From NCBI RefSeq assembly GCF_000474275.2, contig NZ_ATAE01000030.1, forward strand, positions 53,170 through 117,169: 64,000 nucleotides of DNA, read 5' to 3'. Each line of letters starts with the position of its first letter. Position 1 is the first letter of the stretch. The position numbers and the translations under genes were made by a program. Under the pieces are notes generated by a model. The model had not been told where the DNA came from, did not search any database, and was given only the letters and a program-made list of their open reading frames with translations. The stretch comes from Alkalihalophilus marmarensis DSM 21297 (GTDB lineage: Bacteria; Bacillota; Bacilli; Bacillales; Bacillaceae_D). Positions 56,607 through 64,000 of this stretch are shown here, piece by piece.

Positions 56607-56652
56607 CAAAAAAAAGACGACTTTCCATCAATAAATGAAAAAAGTCGTCTGG
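56607..56652 (-). terminator. Terminator downstream of dnaC and repeat copy A
   Basis: AGACGACTTT (56615-56624) pairs with AAAGTCGTCT (56641-56650), followed by TTTTTTTT on the minus strand. It lies between the purA control region and the repeat. Confidence 0.85.
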
Positions 56653-56689
56653 TCATTTCATAAAATGCATCAAACAAAGGTAATAGCGG

Positions 56690-57022
56690 ATTCTCCGCTT
56701 CTAAACTATGCTTCGCTTTCCGCGGTGAGCTGCTGAGCTTCCTCGGGCTTTGGCCCTGTGGGATCTCAGCCCTGCTCTAGGCACCGCAGGAGTCTACGCA
56801 TATTTCATCCGCTAGGTTATTGCTTTTAGTAATTAGGATGTAGAGCGATTTTGTTAAGCTCAGTTCACATTATAAACCGCCCTTCGTTTACTAAATCACT
56901 GAGCAACGAACAAGTTCGATGAGGGAGCACCATACAACCTTCTCGCTCCGTTGATTGTAGCGACGAGGAAGCTCCCGGGCCGCCCGCGGAAAGCGTGTGC
57001 CTGCAGCGGAAATCAACAACTA
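56690..57022 (+). repeat. Interspersed non-coding repeat, copy A
   Basis: This GC-richer stretch lies in the 764-base gap between purA and dnaC. It shares with copy B (inverted, near 63.6-63.9 kb) an exact 45-base run at 56881-56925. It also shares flanking blocks: CTCTAGGCACCGCAGGAGTC, CCCGCGGAAAGCG and CAGCGGAAATCAACAACTA. It has no reading frame. Copy A lacks an internal segment of about 55-70 bases present in B, and extends left of the homology to about 56690. Confidence 0.85.
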
Positions 57023-57122
57023 CTGCAGGTGGTACTTATTCAGTAGAAGCGGGGTCGACTGTTATGTTTTCATATCCCATTCAGTTAAACACTTTGATGT
57101 CGAAGCCTATTTTTAATTGTAA

Positions 57123-58487
57123 CTAGGCTCCTGGCGGCATGCTTCTTTCATCATGCCTTCGTTCTAGGTTAACGAACTTATTGTATTCCTTCACAAAAGC
57201 TAGCTCAACGGTGCCGACAGGACCGTTACGCTGCTTGGCTATAATGATTTCGATAATATTTTGATTCTCTGATTCTTTATCATAGTAATCATCACGATAT
57301 AAGAACGCAACGATATCAGCATCCTGCTCAATACTTCCCGATTCACGAATATCAGACATCATTGGTCGTTTATCTTGTCTCGACTCTACACCACGAGAAA
57401 GCTGTGACAGGGCGATTACAGGGACCTCTAGTTCACGAGCAATCGCTTTTAGGGTACGAGAGATTTCTGAAACTTCCTGTTGACGGTTCTCGCCGCTTCG
57501 ACCGTTTCCTTGGATCAGCTGTAAATAGTCAATCATGATCATCCCAAGCCCTTGCTCCTGCTTTAGACGCCTGCACTTAGCACGAATGTCATTAACCTTC
57601 ACGCCTGGAGTATCATCTATATATATACCAGCTTTAGCAAGGCTGCCCATTGCCATCGTCAGCTTCTGCCAGTCTTCTGCTGTTAAAGCTCCTGTACGCA
57701 TTCTCTGAGCATCAATATTACCTTCCGCACAAAGCATACGCTGAACAAGCTGGCTCGCTCCCATCTCTAGACTAAAGATCGCGACATTCTCGTCTGTTTT
57801 AGTGGCTACATTTTGAGCGATATTTAAAGCAAAAGCGGTCTTACCAACAGAAGGACGAGCGGCCACAATAATTAAATCATTCCGCTGAAACCCTGCTGTC
57901 ATATTATCAAGCTCCACAAACCCAGTCGGGATCCCTGTAATGTCTCCTTTTTGGTTTTGAAGCAATTCAATTTGATCATACGTTTCAACGAGAACGTCTT
58001 TAATGGAAATAAAAGCACTCGTGTTTTTGCGCTGTGCAACATCTAAGATTGTCTTTTCCGCATCATCGAGTATCGCATCAACTTCATCCTCGCTCGTATA
58101 CCCGTCTGCTGCAATATTCGTCGCTACCTTAATTAGACGGCGCAGCACTGATTTTTCTTCAACAATTTTACTGTAATATTCCACATTAGCTGCCGTCGGT
58201 ACAGCGTTTGCTAAGTCACTTAAATAAGCTACTCCACCAATATCATCAAGCCATTTACGGTCTTGCAGTTCTGAAGTTACGGTTACTAGGTCAACCGGTT
58301 CGCCTTTTTCTGCCAACTCAAGCATCACCTGATACACGCGCTGGTGCGCGGCCCGGTAAAAATCTTCAGGCAGTAAGCGTTCAGATGCGGTGACGAGTGC
58401 TACATCAGCTAAAAAGATCGCACCGAGTACCGCTTGTTCGGCTTCTATATTTTGCGGCGGGGTCCGATCAGCAAATAAATCACTCAT
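57123..58487 (-). CDS. dnaC: Replicative DNA helicase
   Basis: The 454-residue DnaB-type helicase has the N-terminal primase-binding domain (PPQNIEAEQAVLGAIFL) and the RecA-like core: Walker A IVAARPSVGKTAFALNIAQN near residue 206, Walker B MIMIDYLQLIQG, IALSQLSRGVESRQDKRPMMSDIRESGSIEQDADIV with the arginine finger. It unwinds DNA at the fork. Named dnaC in B. subtilis. ATG follows AAAGGAAGTAGTGTC. It follows rplI after a strong hairpin. Confidence 0.97.
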   Translation of the reverse strand: MSDLFADRTPPQNIEAEQAVLGAIFLADVALVTASERLLPEDFYRAAHQRVYQVMLELAEKGEPVDLVTVTSELQDRKWLDDIGGVAYLSDLANAVPTAANVEYYSKIVEEKSVLRRLIKVATNIAADGYTSEDEVDAILDDAEKTILDVAQRKNTSAFISIKDVLVETYDQIELLQNQKGDITGIPTGFVELDNMTAGFQRNDLIIVAARPSVGKTAFALNIAQNVATKTDENVAIFSLEMGASQLVQRMLCAEGNIDAQRMRTGALTAEDWQKLTMAMGSLAKAGIYIDDTPGVKVNDIRAKCRRLKQEQGLGMIMIDYLQLIQGNGRSGENRQQEVSEISRTLKAIARELEVPVIALSQLSRGVESRQDKRPMMSDIRESGSIEQDADIVAFLYRDDYYDKESENQNIIEIIIAKQRNGPVGTVELAFVKEYNKFVNLERRHDERSMPPGA

Positions 58488-58540
58488 GACACTACTTCCT
58501 TTCTATAAAAAAATAAATATAAAAATAAGAACGAACATAC

Positions 58541-58610
58541 AAAAATGAAAACGGTCTGACCTTGCTAGGGATTGCAAGATATTCTTGGCACCTAGAGAGA
58601 TCAGACCGTC
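58541..58610 (-). terminator. Long hairpin between rplI and dnaC
   Basis: The outer stem ACGGTCTGA/TCAGACCGT encloses a second stem, CTAGG/CCTAG, and an inner CAAGA/TCTTG. It is followed by TTTTCATTTTT on the minus strand, so it can end rplI transcripts. Its unusual length may also reduce read-through into dnaC. Confidence 0.75.
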
Positions 58611-58633
58611 TAAAGAAAAGCGTATTTCTTTAT

Positions 58634-59080
58634 TTATTCGCTTTCTACTACGTGAACTTTCACTGTTGCTATCACTTCTGGGTGAATTTTAATAGGAACA
58701 TTCGTATACCCTAGTGAGCGAATAGGGTCGTTAAGCATTATTTTACGCTTATCTACCTTCATTTTCATACCGGAAAGTGTTTCCGCTATTTGTTTTGTTG
58801 ATACGGCACCGAATAAACGGCCGCCTTCTCCTGATTTGGCTTTAATTTCTACCGTTAAGGCTTCAAGCTCTTCTTTGTATTTATTCGCAGCCTCAAGCTC
58901 TTCTGCGGCTTTCTTCTGCTCGCTGTTTTTTTGGGCTTTAAGATTAGCGACATTTCCTTTTGTTGCTTCAACCGCTAAGTTATTAGGAAGCAGGTAATTA
59001 CGCGCATATCCTTCAGATACATTCTTTAATTCACCTTTTTTTCCTTTACCTTTAACATCTTCTAAGAAAATAACTTTCAT
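58634..59080 (-). CDS. rplI: Ribosomal protein L9
   Basis: The 148-residue two-domain protein is joined by a long helix. The N-terminal [40 protein letters not shown] is diagnostic; the C-domain contains [17 protein letters not shown] and the 23S contact [16 protein letters not shown] lies one base after gdpP ends. The order gdpP-rplI-dnaC is conserved. Confidence 0.97.
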   Translation of the reverse strand: MKVIFLEDVKGKGKKGELKNVSEGYARNYLLPNNLAVEATKGNVANLKAQKNSEQKKAAEELEAANKYKEELEALTVEIKAKSGEGGRLFGAVSTKQIAETLSGMKMKVDKRKIMLNDPIRSLGYTNVPIKIHPEVIATVKVHVVESE

Positions 59081-59081
59081 C

Positions 59082-61046
59082 TTATTGTCCCCCTTCTAAA
59101 CTTTCATCTATGGCCTTCTCTAGTTTCTCTCTCGCCTCTTGGAGAGTAACACCTTGTAATTGTGTAGCAGCATTGGAAAGGTGTCCTCCACCTTCTAAAC
59201 GTTCCATAATGACTTGGACGTTCACATCACCCAGCGAACGGGCGCTTATGCTTACCATATCATCTTTTCTCTTTGAAATCACAAAGGATGCAGCTACGTC
59301 TTTCATTGTAAGCAGAGTATCAGCTGCTTGAGCAATGACAATCTGGCTTAAGCTCTCCTCTTCATCAGCTACAGCAATAGCCATTCCCTCGCGATATACC
59401 TCTGCTTTCTCAATCAGCTTAGCACGCTTTACATATTGGTCCATGTCTTCTTTAAGCAGCTTTTGAACCAATGTTGTATCTGCCCCGTTTGAGCGGAGGA
59501 ATGATGCCGCATCGAAGGTTCTTGCACCCGTGCGCACGGCAAAACTCTTTGTATCTACAATAATTCCAGCAAGGAGCGATGTTGCTTCAAGCCTGTCCAT
59601 CTTAAGCTGCTTCGGCTGATATTCCAGCAGTTCTGTAACCAGTTCTGCTGTCGATGAAGCATAAGGTTCCATATACACAAGAACAGGATCCTCAATAAAC
59701 TCTTCACCGCGTCTATGGTGATCAAGGACAATGATCCGGTCCACTTTAGGAAGCAGCTTAGGTTCCATCACAAGAGACGGTTTATGCGTATCTACAACGA
59801 CAAGAAGTGTGTCATCTGTCACATAATCTAGAACCTCATCTGGTGTAACAAATTGCGACCAAAGATCCTCATGACTTTCAACTTCTTCCATTAACTTTTG
59901 AACATCGTGGTTAATATCACTTGGATCAAGGACGACAAAGCCTTCCTTCCCATTTACTTCAGCAATTTTCAAAACACCAATCGCAGCACCAATTGAATCC
60001 ATATCCGGATTTTTGTGGCCCATTATGATGACACGGTCACTTTCAAGGACAAAATCACGCAGCGCGTGTGAAATGACTCTTGCTCTAACACGTGTCCGTT
60101 TTTCCATTGCATTTGACTTTCCACCATAAAAGCGGACTTTTCCGTTCTTTTGCTTGATGGCTACCTGGTCTCCGCCGCGTCCTAAAGCTAAGTCTAAACT
60201 TGACTGAGCAAGCTTTCCTAGCTCACGTAATGAGGTCTCACCAGTACCCACCCCGATACTAAGAGTAATAGGAACTTTTTCTTTTCCTGTCAGCGTTCTA
60301 ATTTCATCGAGCAGATCAAAGCGAACTTCTTCAATCTGCCTGAGTGATTTATAGTTCATAATTGCAACAAATCGGTCAGAAGCTGTTCGTCTGAGCAAGA
60401 TATCATTATCATTTGCCCATTTATTTAAAGCAGAAGTGACCTGGCTCATGAGCCGACTCCTCACTTGATCTTCCATTCCTTGCGTTACTTCATCATAATT
60501 ATCTAAATAAATAAGAGCGACAACCGTTTTTGTGTCCTCATATAATTCGATTGTCTCTTCCTTTTCTGTTATATCTTGAAAATAAATTAACCTCTCTGTC
60601 GGTTCAAACGTAACATGATAAGACTTTGACCCTAAAGTGATCACATCACCTTCAACATTGTCTTCAATCATCGGAACTAGCTCATCATGTAAATCGTCCA
60701 AGCTTTTATCAATTAAGTCATCAGCAATATGTTGGCTTATAAAGGGATTAACCCACTGGATGATCTTATCATCATTATAAAGGAGAATTCCTACAGGCAT
60801 CTTCATGACTGCCTCTTCCCCCGCCTTATTTACACGGTAGGAAAGCGTTTGGATATACGCTTCTAAATCACGTTCAAACGCAAAACGCGCTTGTGACGTG
60901 TAGATGGCTAGCACACCTAATATGAATAAACCAATGACGCCAACCTGCCAGTGATAGATCATCAGCACACTGCTGAAAATCACCGCTACGGCAAATAGGG
61001 CAATTACGTGGTAGCCATGCCACCGCTTCATTAAGAACTTCGGCAT
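59082..61046 (-). CDS. gdpP: Cyclic-di-AMP phosphodiesterase GdpP
   Basis: The 654-residue protein has two N-terminal membrane helices (about 12-50), a PAS-like domain (75-160), a degenerate GGDEF domain (about 170-300) and the DHH/DHHA1 phosphodiesterase. Its metal ligands are seen in [23 protein letters not shown], and [11 protein letters not shown], with the substrate motif [12 protein letters not shown] near the end. It degrades c-di-AMP, controlling turgor, wall stress and potassium. ATG at 61046 follows GGAGCTGACACT. It lies between yybS and rplI as in B. subtilis (yybT). Confidence 0.96.
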   Translation of the reverse strand: MPKFLMKRWHGYHVIALFAVAVIFSSVLMIYHWQVGVIGLFILGVLAIYTSQARFAFERDLEAYIQTLSYRVNKAGEEAVMKMPVGILLYNDDKIIQWVNPFISQHIADDLIDKSLDDLHDELVPMIEDNVEGDVITLGSKSYHVTFEPTERLIYFQDITEKEETIELYEDTKTVVALIYLDNYDEVTQGMEDQVRSRLMSQVTSALNKWANDNDILLRRTASDRFVAIMNYKSLRQIEEVRFDLLDEIRTLTGKEKVPITLSIGVGTGETSLRELGKLAQSSLDLALGRGGDQVAIKQKNGKVRFYGGKSNAMEKRTRVRARVISHALRDFVLESDRVIIMGHKNPDMDSIGAAIGVLKIAEVNGKEGFVVLDPSDINHDVQKLMEEVESHEDLWSQFVTPDEVLDYVTDDTLLVVVDTHKPSLVMEPKLLPKVDRIIVLDHHRRGEEFIEDPVLVYMEPYASSTAELVTELLEYQPKQLKMDRLEATSLLAGIIVDTKSFAVRTGARTFDAASFLRSNGADTTLVQKLLKEDMDQYVKRAKLIEKAEVYREGMAIAVADEEESLSQIVIAQAADTLLTMKDVAASFVISKRKDDMVSISARSLGDVNVQVIMERLEGGGHLSNAATQLQGVTLQEAREKLEKAIDESLEGGQ

Positions 61047-61057
61047 AGTGTCAGCTC

Positions 61058-61996
61058 CTATTTTTTCTCGCTTTTAATACGTTTACGTAGATCAAAGCCT
61101 AAATCAATAATCCCTAGAATACGAATAAGCTGTGTCAAAGGGTTTATAATCAATGTAACAATAACAATAATAATTGGAAGTGCTTTGTTAACTTTTTTAT
61201 GGTAACAATAATAAAATATAAACGCAAAACCTTGGATCATCATCACAATCTCAAGCAGCGGCAGGAGGTTCCATACAATAATGTACATCGTTGAACCTTC
61301 TTCTTGTCCTACTAACAATAAAATCATGACAATTAAGTAATACCATAAGAATGACTTAGGGAACTGCCAGTCACGAAACGGCGGAAATTTTTCAACCTTT
61401 GTACCAAGTCTGCGCAAAATAAGTGTGGCAAGCAGTACTGTTAAGACAGCTAAAGCAATCCCGCTCATAATAATCATAATAGGAACTAAATGGACAATCA
61501 TATCTGCCATTTCATACATAGGTGCTAGTGAATCGGCAGGGTCTTGTCCAATTGTAATCAATGTAGATTCCGCAAGACGAATCTGCTCGCGCAAGAGATC
61601 TGACATAAAGCTGATTGGATTCTCATCCATAACTAATGACAGACCCACATAGACAAGCAGCATATTTAACATATATATTAAGCTTCCGCCAATTAACACA
61701 TTAAAAGGTGCTAACTTGCGGCGGTATAACTCACCTATCACAAGTCCCGCGCTCCCAAAGAATAATGCCCCAGGTACTCCAATAACACCTGCGATCATAA
61801 AAGAAAGCAAAATCGCTACAGCAACAAGCATGAATCCTGGCTTCAACCCTCTTCTTACTACAAATAAGATAAAAGGAAGCGGCAGGGCCCACATCGTAAG
61901 ATAAGCAGCGAATGGAACATACAGCGTAATGGCTAATAAACTGACAAAAAGAGCTCCGAGTATCGCTCCTTCTGTTAGTGTTCTCGTTTGTTTCAC
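61058..61996 (-). CDS. yybS: YybS family (DUF2232) membrane protein
   Basis: The 312-residue protein has about eight membrane helices and the DUF2232 pattern LTEGAILGALFVSLLAITLYVPF and GLSLVMDENPISFMSDLLREQIRLAE. It is related to ECF-type S components by fold; the substrate is unknown. GTG start 61994-61996 is five bases after GAGGTG. It sits 11 bases upstream of gdpP. Confidence 0.9.
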   Translation of the reverse strand: MKQTRTLTEGAILGALFVSLLAITLYVPFAAYLTMWALPLPFILFVVRRGLKPGFMLVAVAILLSFMIAGVIGVPGALFFGSAGLVIGELYRRKLAPFNVLIGGSLIYMLNMLLVYVGLSLVMDENPISFMSDLLREQIRLAESTLITIGQDPADSLAPMYEMADMIVHLVPIMIIMSGIALAVLTVLLATLILRRLGTKVEKFPPFRDWQFPKSFLWYYLIVMILLLVGQEEGSTMYIIVWNLLPLLEIVMMIQGFAFIFYYCYHKKVNKALPIIIVIVTLIINPLTQLIRILGIIDLGFDLRKRIKSEKK

Positions 61997-62231
61997 ACAT
62001 TCACCTCATTTATCTTTCCAACCAACCATCAACTTGCTTAGAAGCAATAGTTTTTGACAGTTTCTCATATCCTTGTCTATTTTAGCGTAATTACGAGGAA
62101 AATTAAAGCACCCAGCCAAACACCATCCTCTAATCTCTTATTCATCATCTTAATCGAACAAAAGAAAATTATGCATAAACTTGGTTAGAAAAGCAAAGAA
62201 ACAGCAGTACCCACATAAAGTACGCCTAAAA

Positions 62232-62266
62232 CAAAAAGCATGGTAGAAGCTCTACCATGCTTTTAT
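62232..62266 (-). terminator. Terminator of rpsF-ssb-rpsR
   Basis: AAAAGCATGGTAGA pairs with TCTACCATGCTTTT, followed by TGTTTTAGG on the minus strand, just after the rpsR stop. Confidence 0.9.
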
Positions 62267-62277
62267 AAATTATGCTA

Positions 62278-62511
62278 TTAGTTAACATCATTTACATACG
62301 GCAATAAAGCGATTTGACGAGCACGCTTGATTGCTGTTGTAAGTTGACGTTGATACTTAGCAGACGTTCCAGTTACACGGCGAGGAAGAATTTTTCCACG
62401 CTCAGAGATGAAACGCTTTAGAAGATCTGTATCTTTGTAATCGATTTTCGTAATTTTGTTTACAGTGAAGAAACAAACCTTACGACGCTTTGGACGACCA
62501 CGACGAGCCAT
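62278..62511 (-). CDS. rpsR: Ribosomal protein S18
   Basis: The 77-residue basic protein has [69 protein letters not shown], the S18 signature. It binds S6 in the 30S platform. ATG follows AAAGGAGTGCTGTGCA. Last gene of rpsF-ssb-rpsR. Confidence 0.98.
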   Translation of the reverse strand: MARRGRPKRRKVCFFTVNKITKIDYKDTDLLKRFISERGKILPRRVTGTSAKYQRQLTTAIKRARQIALLPYVNDVN

Positions 62512-62581
62512 TGCACAGCACTCCTTTCAATAGAAATGTTTTATAATCACGCTTTTTTTCGTTAAATAAGCAGAAGAGGCA

Positions 62582-63073
62582 TTAGAATGGTAAATCGTCA
62601 TCCGAGATGTCAATTGGTTTGCCATCATTAGCAAAAGGATCATCGTTAAATCCGCCAGATTGACGATCTGGTTGTTGATTCTGCCTGCTATAATCGTTTC
62701 CACCAGTTGGTGCTCCGCCTCCTGCATACGCATTTCCTTGTCCTTGACTTGCTCCCCTTGGTTCTAGGAATTGCACACTTTCCGCTACAACTTCTGTAAT
62801 AAAGACACGACGGCCTTCATTGTTGTCATAGCTTCTAGTTTGGATTCGGCCGTCTACACCAGCCAGGCTGCCTTTTTTAAGGTAATTAGCCACATTCTCA
62901 GCAGGTTTACGCCAAACCACACAATTGATGAAGTCTGCTTCGCGCTCTCCTTGCTGGTTTGAAAATGTACGGTTTACCGCGAGCGTAAAGTTCGCTACTG
63001 CTACTCCACTCGGCGTATAACGCAGCTCTGGATCTTTCGTTAAACGTCCAACTAGTATGACACGGTTTAGCAT
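62582..63073 (-). CDS. ssb: Single-stranded DNA-binding protein
   Basis: The protein has 163 residues from ATG 63071-63073, seven bases after GGAGG. The OB fold runs from [34 protein letters not shown] to [17 protein letters not shown] Gly/Gln/Asn-rich linker leads to the acidic tip [10 protein letters not shown] that recruits partner proteins. It lies between rpsF and rpsR, the usual order. Confidence 0.97.
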   Translation of the reverse strand: MLNRVILVGRLTKDPELRYTPSGVAVANFTLAVNRTFSNQQGEREADFINCVVWRKPAENVANYLKKGSLAGVDGRIQTRSYDNNEGRRVFITEVVAESVQFLEPRGASQGQGNAYAGGGAPTGGNDYSRQNQQPDRQSGGFNDDPFANDGKPIDISDDDLPF

Positions 63074-63099
63074 CCGTACCCCTCCCACTTTTTCATTAA

Positions 63100-63387
63100 T
63101 TATTCTTCGTCTTTAGTGATTAGGACACGAATAACGTTGTCGTTAATCTTGATAAGACGGTTAAATTCTGCAATCGCTTCTGAGTTAGCTTGTACATTTA
63201 AAAGCACGTAGAAACCTTCACGATAATCGTTGATTTCGTATGCTAAACGACGCTTACCCATCTCTTCAACCTTTTCAACTTCAGCACCATTTGATGTAAG
63301 AACACCATTAAAGCGTTCGATAATCTCTTTGTTTGCTGACTCTTCTAGGTTTGGAGCGATGATGTACATAATTTCGTACTTACGCAT
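63100..63387 (-). CDS. rpsF: Ribosomal protein S6
   Basis: The protein has 95 residues from ATG 63385-63387 behind AAAGGAGGTGACCGGA; the 11-codon longer frame covers the leader. The sequence [64 protein letters not shown] is typical. It forms a heterodimer with S18 on the 30S platform. First gene of the operon, behind a clear sigma-A promoter and a leader that may bind S6:S18. Confidence 0.97.
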   Translation of the reverse strand: MRKYEIMYIIAPNLEESANKEIIERFNGVLTSNGAEVEKVEEMGKRRLAYEINDYREGFYVLLNVQANSEAIAEFNRLIKINDNVIRVLITKDEE

Positions 63388-63470
63388 TCCGGTCACCTCC
63401 TTTTGGTCTAACGGCTCCATTTAAGGAGCAAGGAGCAAAACTCATCTAATGAGTCATTTCACTCGCATTA
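63388..63470 (-). promoter_or_regulatory. rpsF leader, candidate S6:S18 autoregulatory motif
   Basis: The leader contains GCTCC-TTAAAT-GGAGC forming a small hairpin directly followed by CCG, then GTTAGACC and the ribosome site GGAGGTGACCGG. CCG beside a helix just upstream of rpsF is the feature of the S6:S18-binding leader described in many bacteria. Pairing of the outer stem was not fully worked out. Confidence 0.5.
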
Positions 63471-63474
63471 GTAG

Positions 63475-63503
63475 ATTATATCAGAATGGAAGATAGCGTG
63501 CAA
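63475..63503 (-). promoter_or_regulatory. Sigma-A promoter of rpsF-ssb-rpsR
   Basis: TTGCAC (63498-63503) and TATAAT (63475-63480) on the minus strand, 17 bases apart. Confidence 0.87.
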
Positions 63504-63620
63504 GCATCATCTCAGCTAAAAAAAGAGTTTTAATAAATGAGAAATACTCATACACCGCTCCTGAACGATACATCGCTTTTCATTTAACAGTTGGTCCTCT
63601 TCAATAGTCTTCGTCTAACA

Positions 63621-63936
63621 TAGTTGTTGATTTCCGCTGCTGGCAATCGCTTTCCGCGGGCGGTCCGGGAGCCTCCTCATCGCTACTCTCTTGTGGGGTC
63701 TCCCCTGGCCACGCACATCCCGCAGGAGTCGATTGCCTTCCGCTCCAATCAACGGAGGAAGGATGTTATATAGTGCACCCTCATCGAACTTGTTCGTTGC
63801 TCAGTGATTTAGTAAACGAAGGACGGTTCAGAATTTGAACTGAGCCTAACTAAATCGCTTCACATAATCCTCACAAAATCCAATAACCCAGCGGATGAAC
63901 TATACGTAGACTCCTGCGGTGCCTAGAGGAGGCCAC
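63621..63936 (-). repeat. Interspersed non-coding repeat, copy B
   Basis: Inverted relative to copy A at 56.7-57.0 kb. The exact 45-base match is 63778-63822. The ends share TAGTTGTTGATTTCCGCTG and GACTCCTGCGGTGCCTAGAG. It carries an internal block around 63685-63770 that copy A lacks. No reading frame was seen. Homology with A stops at about 63936, where a different palindrome begins. Confidence 0.85.
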
Positions 63937-63965
63937 TGATAAACCCATGGTTTTTTTAGTGGCCT
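63930..63965. other. Perfect interrupted palindrome at the edge of repeat B
   Basis: AGGCCACT-gat-AAACC-cat-GGTTT-ttt-AGTGGCCT pairs along two stems. It lies where the homology of copy B with copy A ends, and the sequence after it is poly-A rich. It could be the end of an insertion element or a terminator for a gene beyond the right edge; no transposase is in view. Confidence 0.45.
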
Positions 63966-64000
63966 GAGGAAATGATTAAAAAAATAAAAAAAAGGGCAGT

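Noticed and set aside
56690..57022. Repeat copy A as a broken insertion sequence
   Set aside because: No transposase fragment in any frame and no terminal repeats with target duplication could be seen; treated as a non-coding repeat.
61731..62000. 89-residue frame at the start of yybS
   Set aside because: It is a shifted-frame shadow of the yybS coding region; its ATG sits within the yybS ribosome-site spacing.

Overview
The window is a chromosome segment from an endospore-forming member of the Bacillaceae. It carries spo0A, spoIVB, the eight-gene spoIIIA operon, splB and many yqh/yqg/yyb-type genes. The OLE RNA with its partner gene oapA, lying between ispA and dxs, points to the alkaliphilic or halophilic branch (relatives of Bacillus halodurans or Alkalihalobacillus) rather than B. 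subtilis. Almost all genes are on the minus strand. There is no prophage, CRISPR array or rRNA operon.

Layout. 1-6,032: branched-chain keto acid dehydrogenase operon (bcd-lpdV-bkdAA-bkdAB) behind an exact sigma-54 promoter, with its activator gene bkdR upstream. 6,268-9,178: a DUF2627 gene, then an overlapping three-gene unit (SteA-like protein, family 2 glycosyltransferase, MraY/WecA-like membrane transferase) next to spo0A. 9,315-22,063: spo0A, spoIVB, recN, argR, tlyA-type methyltransferase, dxs, oapA, OLE RNA, ispA, xseB, xseA, folD, nusB. 22,278-33,805: asp23-type yqhY, accC-accB, a small unknown gene, spoIIIAH to spoIIIAA, yqhV, efp, yqhT, aroQ, yqhR. 34,221-42,703: yqhP, patatin-like yqhO, mntR, splB, an adenosylcobalamin-dependent ribonucleotide reductase behind paired NrdR boxes, dat, lipM, rhodanese yqhL. 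42,741-51,632: glycine cleavage operon (gcvT-gcvPA-gcvPB) under a tandem glycine riboswitch, SNF2 helicase yqhH with yqhG, and small yqg genes. 51,680-54,037: aroK and the pilin part of the comG operon (comGC-GG), without comGA and comGB. 54,211-63,387: yidD, tRNA-Leu and tRNA-Lys, purA, then dnaC-rplI-gdpP-yybS and rpsR-ssb-rpsF, which in B. subtilis lie near the replication origin.

The join between the comG block and the tRNA/purA/dnaC block is therefore a synteny breakpoint relative to B. subtilis, and it falls where comGA-comGB are missing. Two related non-coding repeats of roughly 250-330 bp lie in inverted orientation at 56.7-57.0 kb and 63.6-63.9 kb and bracket the dnaC-rpsF block.

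The most notable system is the OLE RNA-OapA ribonucleoprotein locus. It is a known but rare large structured RNA, not a new discovery. The least described functional unit is the SteA-like/glycosyltransferase/phosphosugar-transferase trio beside spo0A. Two genes, spoIIIAD and comGE, appear to need non-canonical ATT starts, since their conserved N-termini lie upstream of any ATG, GTG or TTG.
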